NCBI GenBank assembly: GCA_021778975.1
Contig: JAJYBO010000096.1
Coordinates: forward strand, 1-9,629
DNA from: Deltaproteobacteria bacterium
GTDB lineage: Bacteria; Desulfobacterota; Desulfobacteria; Desulfobacterales; Desulfatirhabdiaceae
Direction of reading: 5' to 3'
DNA length: 9,629 nt
Shown: piece by piece, positions 1-5,859 of the stretch
Layout of the letters: each line of letters opens with the position of its first letter
Numbering within the stretch: position 1 is the first letter of the stretch
Notes under the pieces: generated by a model
What the model was told of the DNA's origin: nothing
The model's database searches: none
Seen by the model: the letters and a program-made list of their open reading frames with translations, nothing else
Program-made: the position numbers and the translations under genes

Positions 1-1059
1 GGTCAACAGGACAACTTCCCCGATCAATTCCGTAAGGTCATATTCGATTTTGTGCGGTTTGCTCTGTTTGGCGAAATCTAACAGCGCGGTGACAATTTTC
101 CGGCATCGCAGGGTTTCGCTGGCAATAATTCCCAGTTCTTTGTATATCGGGTTGTCCGATTCGATATCCTCCTGAATCAGCAACGCTGTCGTCAAAATGG
201 TGGTCAGGGGATTGTTGATTTCATGCGCCACGCCCGCGGCGAGCCGTCCGATGGAGGCCAGCTTGCTCTGCTGAATTAGATTTTTCTGGTCGTTGATTTC
301 ATGCGTGATGTCCCGGGACAGCTCGATAGCGCCCGTCACCCGGCCATTTTCCAGAAGTGGATAGCAGGAAATAGCGTAGTAAATTTCACGCTCCTGGGTA
401 TCGAGATGGATATGGGTGGTCTGAGACGGTTTTTGGGTCTTGAAGGACTGTTCGAGGGGGCAGGGGTGTTCGTCACCGGAACACGGCCTGTCAAGATGAT
501 GCGTGATTTCATAACAGTACCGGCCGATGACCGCGTCCCGGGTAACGCCCAGCTTGGAGAGCATGGGGACGTTGATATCCATGATGCGGTAATCCGCGCC
601 GATCACCATGACGTCTTCGTTCACCAATTCGTTGATGACCATTTCCTGCATGGCTTTGTTATCGGCGTGTTCCTGCAGGCGGCGTCTGAGAAAGATTTTT
701 TTGGCGGCCCGATCCAGAGCCAGCTCCAGCGCCTCCTGTTCGACCGGTTTGGTGATAAAATCCGTGGCGTCGTACTGAAAGCCCTTTACCGCCATTTCCA
801 TGCTTCCGTGTCCGGTAACGACAATCACCTCGGTATCCGGAATTTCACCTTTCATCTGTTTCAGCAGATCGAGGCCGTTGATGTCCGGCAACACCATATC
901 CATCAATACGATTACGGGATTGACATCCCGGAAACTGCTCATGGCGTCTTTGCCGCATGTCGCGATGTGGACGATATAATCCATCTTTTCCAGACGTTTT
1001 TTCAGAGACTGGCAGAAATCTTTGTCATTGTCCACCAGCAGGAGTATCGAGTTTTTCAT
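1..1059 (-). CDS. Hybrid sensor protein REC-PAS-HisKA, 3' end outside window (partial)
   Basis: The minus strand is open from an ATG at 1059 down to base 1 without a stop, giving 353 residues of a longer protein. Residues 1-120 form a response-regulator receiver domain: D10, phospho-acceptor D54 (motif LMDMVLPDING), T82 and K104 (TKP). Residues about 141-255 form a PAS sensor domain with a Cys/His cluster (C182, H187, H188, C193, H198, C200). The HisKA dimerisation helix follows, with the phospho-accepting H279 in GVAHEINNPLTT. The ATPase domain must lie beyond the left edge. The protein should be cytoplasmic, as no membrane segment is seen; it would receive phosphate on its receiver and autophosphorylate its kinase module. 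The partner kinase and output regulator are not visible. The second acidic-pocket residue of the receiver is Asn (N11). A GAAGG stretch lies about 12 bases upstream of the start. The family call is secure; the signal is unknown. Confidence 0.9.
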   Translation of the reverse strand, partial: MKNSILLLVDNDKDFCQSLKKRLEKMDYIVHIATCGKDAMSSFRDVNPVIVLMDMVLPDINGLDLLKQMKGEIPDTEVIVVTGHGSMEMAVKGFQYDATDFITKPVEQEALELALDRAAKKIFLRRRLQEHADNKAMQEMVINELVNEDVMVIGADYRIMDINVPMLSKLGVTRDAVIGRYCYEITHHLDRPCSGDEHPCPLEQSFKTQKPSQTTHIHLDTQEREIYYAISCYPLLENGRVTGAIELSRDITHEINDQKNLIQQSKLASIGRLAAGVAHEINNPLTTILTTALLIQEDIESDNPIYKELGIIASETLRCRKIVTALLDFAKQSKPHKIEYDLTELIGEVVLLT

Positions 1060-1200
1060 AAAATCAGGAACCTTCTATTATCACAAATAACGGTTGGACG
1101 TTATAACCCAAGGGATAAACCCGTACATAACGGAGAAAGTTTATCGCATGTAAAATGGGATTGCAAATATCGTGTGCTGTTCCGAAAATCGAAACGAACA

Positions 1201-1229
1201 TTGAAATATAAGAAATGATCGGCTATGTT
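1201..1229 (+). promoter_or_regulatory. Possible sigma70-like promoter for the 1328 gene
   Basis: TTGAAA (1201-1206) and TATGTT (1224-1229) are separated by 17 bases and point toward the gene at 1328. The match is 5/6 for the -35 box and 4/6 for the -10 box. On the opposite strand, TTGCAA (1166-1161) and TAAACT (1143-1138), also 17 bases apart, could serve the divergent kinase gene. Both are weak by-eye matches. Confidence 0.25.
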
Positions 1230-1276
1230 GCATATGTACCTGTGAGCTTAACCCCTTTAACAATTCCACCTGCTAT

Positions 1277-1296
1277 ATCGGGATTCTGTACCCGAT
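1277..1296 (+). promoter_or_regulatory. Inverted repeat in the leader of the 1328 gene
   Basis: ATCGGG (1277-1282) and CCCGAT (1291-1296) can pair around an 8-base loop, 20 bases upstream of the Shine-Dalgarno AGGAGG (1316-1321). It could be an operator or a leader hairpin. There is no T tract, so it is not an intrinsic terminator. A six-base stem can occur by chance. Confidence 0.3.
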
Positions 1297-1327
1297 TCCT
1301 GAACCGTCGAATTACAGGAGGCCGTTT

Positions 1328-2437
1328 ATGGATTTTCAGATTCCCGTATGTCATATGCCCGATTTCAGCCTTCCGGAGTTTCAAAGCGCGCCCTGCACTG
1401 TCTTTCCGCCCGCGCCTGCCGATGGTGTGGCGCCAGACAACTACCACGCCACATCGGTATATCCGGAATATTTTCACATCTCTCCCGGCAACTGGGTGCT
1501 GCTTCAAGAATCCCGTATGGATTGTGTGGTGCGTCAGGAACCCAATGGACAGCTTTCCGTCGTTGAGATCCGCCGGTTGCGGGCCGGAGAGCCGGTGGCT
1601 TGCGGCCGGCGTGAAAACGGGGAAGATGGCATTCTGGTTCACACCAGAGCCTTCGAGTTTCCGGCGCATGCGATGGAAAAATTCGCTTTTCGGTCACATC
1701 TGACGCGTGAAACGTCTTTTTCCATTGATTATGATGAACTGTACCAGTTGATGCACCACGAAAAATCGCAGGGTTTCATTGTGTGGGTGCTGGGACCGGC
1801 GGTGGTGTTCGATCGGGATGCCCGCAGCGCCTTTGTTTCTCTTATTGATCGGGGTTACGTCCATGCACTTCTGGCAGGAAATGCGCTGGCAACTCACGAT
1901 GTTGAAGGCGCTATATTCGGTACGGCGCTCGGGCAGGAAATCTATTCCAAGAAAACGCTTCCGCTGGGGCATTACAAACATATAGACGCCATCAATCAGG
2001 TACGAGCCGCCGGCTCTATCCGAAAAGCCATGGAGAATGGTGTTGTTCAGAACGGTGTGATGCACGCCGTCATCCGGAACGATATTCCGTTTGTTCTGGC
2101 GGGTTCTATCCGCGACGACGGACCGCTTCCCGAAGTGATCGGCAACGTCTATGACGCGCAGGATGCAATGCGCCGTCTGACACAAAAAGCCACAACCGTA
2201 ATTGCCATGGCGACGCAGCTTCACACAATCGCGGTGGGCAATATGGCGCCTTCCTACTGCGTAAAGAAGGGTGTCATTCGTCCGGTTTATTTTTATTCGG
2301 TGGATATGTCGGAATTCGCTGTCAGCAAACTGGCGGATCGAGGGTCGCTGACCGCCCGCGCCATTCTGACCAATGTGCAGGATTTTGTGGTGACGGTGGA
2401 ACGAGGGCTTCGAGATCGGTTTTCCTCGCAAGAATGA
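1328..2437 (+). CDS. TIGR00300 / LOR-SDH family protein (archaeal-type ornithine cyclodeaminase relative)
   Basis: This 369-residue protein matches from memory the TIGR00300 family, whose C-terminal region is the domain of archaeal-type ornithine cyclodeaminase and of the second half of cyanobacterial ArgZ/AgrE. Visible family signatures are LLAGNALATHD (N185-D191 at its end), HYKHIDAINQVR (from H215), AGSIRDDGPLPEV (258-270) and KLADRGS (334-340). The N-terminal about 130 residues are less conserved and would correspond to the LOR/SDH N-terminal part. Characterised relatives convert L-ornithine to L-proline and ammonia using bound NAD; whether this one does is inference. The protein should be soluble and cytoplasmic, as no signal peptide is seen. 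The start is fixed by a perfect AGGAGG (1316-1321) seven bases ahead. It stands alone, divergent from the kinase gene and followed by a repeat element, so context gives no pathway clue. Its composition fits the host background. Confidence 0.8.
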   Translation: MDFQIPVCHMPDFSLPEFQSAPCTVFPPAPADGVAPDNYHATSVYPEYFHISPGNWVLLQESRMDCVVRQEPNGQLSVVEIRRLRAGEPVACGRRENGEDGILVHTRAFEFPAHAMEKFAFRSHLTRETSFSIDYDELYQLMHHEKSQGFIVWVLGPAVVFDRDARSAFVSLIDRGYVHALLAGNALATHDVEGAIFGTALGQEIYSKKTLPLGHYKHIDAINQVRAAGSIRKAMENGVVQNGVMHAVIRNDIPFVLAGSIRDDGPLPEVIGNVYDAQDAMRRLTQKATTVIAMATQLHTIAVGNMAPSYCVKKGVIRPVYFYSVDMSEFAVSKLADRGSLTARAILTNVQDFVVTVERGLRDRFSSQE

Positions 2438-2469
2438 CTCAACCGCTCTATATTGGAGAAAACAGATAT

Positions 2470-2586
2470 GACGGCTTCGTAAAAAGTTCGCGTGCTGCGT
2501 TGCACTGCATCGTTGCGGCGTAATATAAGTACTCATCGCTCTTCATGATTTACACGCCTTGCCTGCGAACTTTTTACGAAGTCGCC
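2470..2586. repeat. Palindromic (REP/MITE-like) repeat element, 117 bp
   Basis: The outer arms 2470-2491 and 2565-2586 are inverted repeats of 22 bases that pair with one mismatch and one G-T pair. The core arm is GCTTCGTAAAAAGTTCGC (2474-2491), mirrored by GCGAACTTTTTACGAAGT (2565-2582). The interior (GCGTTGCACTGCATCGTTGCGGCGTA and onward to GCCTTGCCT) is less symmetrical. I recall similar interspersed palindromes with TTCGTAAAAAGT ends from Desulfobacterota genomes, so this is probably one copy of a repeated non-coding family. It could also act as a bidirectional terminator for the gene ending at 2437, although no T tract follows the hairpin. No transposase is nearby. Confidence 0.75.
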
Positions 2587-2593
2587 TGAAATT

Positions 2594-2610
2594 CGACTTT
2601 TTACGAGGGC
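2594..2610 (+). repeat. Extra half-copy of the palindrome end, carrying the RBS of the endonuclease gene
   Basis: CGACTTTTTACGAGGGC resembles the right arm of the neighbouring palindrome (GCGAACTTTTTACGAAGT), sharing CTTTTTACGA. Its GAGGG (2605-2609) sits eight bases before the ATG at 2618 and is the best Shine-Dalgarno candidate for the endonuclease gene. The element boundary is judged by eye. Confidence 0.5.
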
Positions 2611-2617
2611 ATCAAAT

Positions 2618-3574
2618 ATGCACCCTTTTGAGAAAATTTTGAGTGTTTGTGTTGAAAATATTGAATTCGAGTTCAAGAACCATGCCTTTACAGAATGGTC
2701 AAACTTCCTTCTAAACCCTCGTCGTTTGCGTGGAAGTGATTTTCTAATGCGTTGGTCACAAGGGGTTTGGAGTGAACAACGTATCACACAGGCAGTAAAT
2801 CAACACGGTGAATTTTTCATAATACCTTATGGACCAAGTGGCACTGCGCCAGATAATGACATAAGAGCGTTTGAGTTGTATTTTGAACGCTTAGAAGCGG
2901 CTGGACTGGGAAAAATCAAACGACCAGACCTTTTGGTTTTCAAAAAAAACGATAAAAGAGTGGTAATGAGAGCGGTAGAAAATCTTGGTGGAATTTCTGA
3001 ATTACCGTTTACACAAGAAACTGACGTTAATATGCAAGATATTCTTTTCAAAGCGCTGGTCGGTATTGAATGTGAGAATAGTTTATGGCAAGGAAAACTC
3101 ATGCCCGATTACAAGGCTGAACTAAAACCCCAAAAACGGCTTGGTGGAAAACTTGGCCTGAAAAAGAATGCGGTCTTGCCTACAATTATTATCAAAGAAG
3201 AAGACCGCGAACCATTGCAATCATGGCAAAATTCTAGCGGCGTCCCTATCCACGTTTGGCATGTATTCTTCGATATGGCTTTTGGTATTTCGCTTGACAC
3301 AGCACAAAAACTCATATCAGAAGGATATATTTTGCCAACGGAACAAGTTTTTCAGGCTCCTGGTGGTGCTACAACCAAAAAATCTCTTTACAAGATTTAT
3401 TATCAGTATGGATATCCTCTTGGCAAAGCACTTGAAGAGCCGAAACTTGTTGCCAAATCAATTACAGATAAAAATGGCCATATCTTGCCTTATGTTCATT
3501 TTGAAGATGGAACAATGAATATCAGCGATGAGACATTGAATATATTGAGAAAAATGAGAAATGCAAAAGGTTAA
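2618..3574 (+). CDS. AccI-like type II restriction endonuclease
   Basis: This 318-residue protein resembles the AccI restriction endonuclease family (Pfam RE_AccI), recognised from stretches such as FLMRWSQGVWSE (42-53), the FELYFERLEAAGL block (85-97) and KRPDLLVF (101-108). It should cut unmethylated DNA at a short site in the cytoplasm; AccI itself reads GTMKAC, but specificity here is not shown. A PD-(D/E)XK-type active site is plausible: P103-D104, then E151-C152-E153 in VGIECENSLW, with K160 following. The ECE order would be an EXE variant like that of BamHI. The next gene is its likely protecting methyltransferase, overlapping by 14 bp. The gene is AT-rich compared with the genes outside the module, suggesting transfer. 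The start follows GAGGG at 2605-2609. No controller-protein gene is seen. The pairing makes the restriction role firm; the AccI assignment rests on memory of the family. Confidence 0.75.
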   Translation: MHPFEKILSVCVENIEFEFKNHAFTEWSNFLLNPRRLRGSDFLMRWSQGVWSEQRITQAVNQHGEFFIIPYGPSGTAPDNDIRAFELYFERLEAAGLGKIKRPDLLVFKKNDKRVVMRAVENLGGISELPFTQETDVNMQDILFKALVGIECENSLWQGKLMPDYKAELKPQKRLGGKLGLKKNAVLPTIIIKEEDREPLQSWQNSSGVPIHVWHVFFDMAFGISLDTAQKLISEGYILPTEQVFQAPGGATTKKSLYKIYYQYGYPLGKALEEPKLVAKSITDKNGHILPYVHFEDGTMNISDETLNILRKMRNAKG

Positions 3575-5126
3575 CTCCTATAAAATCCCATCATCAGGTG
3601 AGGCGAGAGAAAATCTTAGAAAAAAAGGGCAGTTTTGGACACCTGATTGGGTTGCGGAAGCAATGGTTGATTATGTATTTGCGAACAAAGGCGGCGTATT
3701 GTTTGACCCCGCCGTTGGCGCAGGTGCATTTTTCAGGGCGGCAAAAGTGATTGCCCATGAAAAAAATTTATCGTATTCACTTTCAGGAATGGATATTGAT
3801 TCAAATGCCTTGGATGAAGCAATTCAATACGGATCGTTCAAAGAAGATTTAAAAAACGTGAAGATTGGCGACTTTATATTCCAATCACCCAAAGATAGAC
3901 TATCCGCAATTGTCGCTAATCCGCCATATATTCGACACCACAGAATTTCACTGGAAACAAAAGAGAAACTTAAGCGATTAAGCATGGAAAGTGCGGGGGT
4001 GCTTTTAGATGGACGCGCTGGTCTCCATATCTATTTTTTGATACGCGCGCTCACCTTATTAGAAAAAGGCGGTAGGCTGTCTTTCATCATGCCTGCTGAT
4101 ACATGCGAAGGTAAATTTTCAAGTGATTTATGGCAATGGATTACAAGAAGTTTTTGCCTTGATGCAGTTGTTACATTTGCGCCCGAAGCATCTCCATTTC
4201 CTAATGTAGATACAAACCCGCTTATTTTCTTTATTCGCAAAGAGTTACCAAAAGATAAATTTATTTGGGCAAAGTGTTACAAATCAAAAACAGAAATTTT
4301 TAAATTATGGGTACGGTCAGATTTTTCTCATACACCCCAAGATGGTATAAAATCTTATACGCGAGATTTGTCAGAAGGGTTGCAGACAGGATTGTCTCGT
4401 CCTCCAATGACGAAGAAAGCAAGTAAATATATACTTGGCGATTTTGTTCAAGTTATTCGAGGTGTAGCCACTGGAGCCAATGAGTTTTTTTTTCTAACAG
4501 ATGAACAAGTTCAACAATTTGAAATACCTAAAAAATATTTCGTTCAGGCTATTGGGCGCACGAGAGATGTTGCTACCGAAGAAATAACGCAAGAAACTTT
4601 AGACTCTCTCCGTCAAAAAGGACGCCCCACTTTGTTGTTGTCTCTTAACGGTGAGCCTTTTGGCAACTATCCTGAAAAACTAAAGGAATATCTGCTCGAC
4701 GGTGAAAAACTGGGTTTACCCCAAAGACCTTTGATATCACAACGAAAGCCCTGGTATAAAACTGAAAATCGCAATATTCCCCCGTTTCTTTTCGCCTATT
4801 TAGGCAGAAGAAATGTAAGGTTTATTCGTAATACGGCAGGGATTATCCCTCTAACTGGTTTTTTATGTGTCTATCCCAGAAGCGAAGAAAAAACGTTTAT
4901 TGAACGGCTTTGGAAAATTCTAAACCACCCGGGTACAATTTCAAACCTTGCCTTAATTGGAAAATCTTATGGTGATGGTGCTGTAAAAGTTGAACCCCGC
5001 GCTCTTGAAAGGTTGCCAATACCTGATAATCTAATAGAAGAATCGGGGTTGCCTGTTCAATTGCGGTTGTTCGAGCCAAGAGAACCCTATCGGGTGAATA
5101 CAAAAAAATCTTCAAAAATTTTATGA
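3561..5126 (+). CDS. Type II N6-adenine DNA methyltransferase (gamma class), partner of the AccI-like enzyme
   Basis: The 521-residue protein has the motif order of gamma-class adenine methyltransferases (M.TaqI / Eco57I type): motif X GQFWTPDWVAEAMV (23-36), SAM-binding motif I DPAVGAGAF (49-57), an acidic motif II near MDID (77-80), and catalytic motif IV NPPY (120-123). The C-terminal half, about 250-500, would be the target-recognition domain. It should transfer a methyl group from S-adenosylmethionine to adenine N6 in the site cut by the upstream enzyme, protecting host DNA. The ATG at 3561 lies inside the endonuclease gene (14-bp overlap, different frame), implying coupled translation; only a weak purine-rich stretch precedes it. 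It is the first ATG and leaves motif X intact. The gene is AT-rich. A run of nine T (4485-4493) encodes three Phe and could slip. The methylated sequence is not deducible here. Confidence 0.9.
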   Translation: MQKVNSYKIPSSGEARENLRKKGQFWTPDWVAEAMVDYVFANKGGVLFDPAVGAGAFFRAAKVIAHEKNLSYSLSGMDIDSNALDEAIQYGSFKEDLKNVKIGDFIFQSPKDRLSAIVANPPYIRHHRISLETKEKLKRLSMESAGVLLDGRAGLHIYFLIRALTLLEKGGRLSFIMPADTCEGKFSSDLWQWITRSFCLDAVVTFAPEASPFPNVDTNPLIFFIRKELPKDKFIWAKCYKSKTEIFKLWVRSDFSHTPQDGIKSYTRDLSEGLQTGLSRPPMTKKASKYILGDFVQVIRGVATGANEFFFLTDEQVQQFEIPKKYFVQAIGRTRDVATEEITQETLDSLRQKGRPTLLLSLNGEPFGNYPEKLKEYLLDGEKLGLPQRPLISQRKPWYKTENRNIPPFLFAYLGRRNVRFIRNTAGIIPLTGFLCVYPRSEEKTFIERLWKILNHPGTISNLALIGKSYGDGAVKVEPRALERLPIPDNLIEESGLPVQLRLFEPREPYRVNTKKSSKIL

Positions 5127-5280
5127 GACTAACCCGTTATCGCATCATCACTTACAATTGAGTGTATCGGCGCCGTATTGCCCGGATTCCACGGGTATGC
5201 TATCAGCGGACAATATGAAATGATGACGCCGCATGACAAAGACCATTTATGAAACCAACTGCTTATCCGGAGTACCCCAT

Positions 5281-5859
5281 ATGAAGTCTTCCTCGTTATC
5301 GAAACAGTTGATAGAGCATGGCGCCTGCATGGCCCTGCTTCAGCAGATCGAAACGCACATTCTCGATGCAGGCCGAATGCTTTGCGCGGTAATCGAAGCC
5401 GGGCGCAAGGTCTTGATCTGCGGCAACGGCGGCTCCGCAGCGGACGCCCAGCATTTTGCCGCAGAACTGGTAGGGCGGTTTGAAAAGGAACGCATCTCGT
5501 TTCCATCCATCGCGTTGACCACCAACACATCAAATCTGACGGCCGTCGGCAACGATTACGGGTTCGATCATGTTTTTTCCCGCCAAGTGGAGGGATTGGG
5601 ACAACCGGGGGATGTCCTGATCGGCATTTCCACCTCCGGTAATTCCCCCAATATCCTGAAGGCCGTCCAGAAAGCCACTGGTATGGGGATTCATACCATT
5701 GGTCTTCTGGGAAGAAACGGTGGTGTCATCGCACCTGAAGTCAATTGCGCGGTGACCGTCCCCTGGCAGCGTACCGCCCGAATCCAGGAAGCCCATATTT
5801 TTATCCTGCATTTCTGGGCGTCCTGTATAGACGCCTGTCGTCTGGGAGATGCGTCATGA
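5281..5859 (+). CDS. gmhA: Sedoheptulose 7-phosphate isomerase
   Basis: GmhA isomerises D-sedoheptulose 7-phosphate to D-glycero-D-manno-heptose 7-phosphate, the first step toward ADP-heptose for the lipopolysaccharide inner core; it is cytoplasmic and usually tetrameric. The 192-residue length equals that of the E. coli enzyme. SIS-domain signatures are present: CGNGGSAADAQHFAAELVGRF (ending about residue 67) with E62 matching the catalytic Glu, ISTSGNSPNILKA for sugar-phosphate binding, and RIQEAH (167-172) with H172 matching the catalytic His. I chose the ATG at 5281 because GGAG (5269-5272) lies eight bases ahead and the length fits; an in-frame ATG at 5233 would add 16 residues with no ribosome-binding site. 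The stop overlaps the next start (ATGA at 5856-5859), so it is co-translated with hldE. G+C returns to the background level right after the AT-rich module upstream. Confidence 0.95.
   Translation: MKSSSLSKQLIEHGACMALLQQIETHILDAGRMLCAVIEAGRKVLICGNGGSAADAQHFAAELVGRFEKERISFPSIALTTNTSNLTAVGNDYGFDHVFSRQVEGLGQPGDVLIGISTSGNSPNILKAVQKATGMGIHTIGLLGRNGGVIAPEVNCAVTVPWQRTARIQEAHIFILHFWASCIDACRLGDAS

Noticed and set aside
301..1218. A long plus-strand open frame of 305 codons across the left part
   Set aside because: It lies antisense to the REC-PAS-HisKA gene, whose domain motifs are unmistakable; the plus-strand product has no recognisable motif or ribosome-binding site.
1211..1235. A sigma54-like promoter (GG at 1221 and GC at 1230)
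   Set aside because: The spacing between the two dinucleotides is seven bases rather than ten.
1694..2536. A 280-codon minus-strand open frame opposite the TIGR00300-family gene
   Set aside because: The plus strand carries clear family motifs and a perfect Shine-Dalgarno; the minus product is low in recognisable structure.
2436..5145. Possible direct repeats flanking the restriction-modification module (ACTCAACCG near 2441 and ACTAACCCG near 5128)
   Set aside because: The match is short and imperfect and can arise by chance; no insertion-site duplication is supported.
5233..5280. A longer start for gmhA at 5233
   Set aside because: There is no ribosome-binding site, and the ATG at 5281 has GGAG at proper spacing and gives the normal GmhA length.
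5129..5533. A 134-codon minus-strand open frame reaching into gmhA
   Set aside because: It is mostly a shadow of gmhA and its Arg/Cys-rich product resembles no protein I know.
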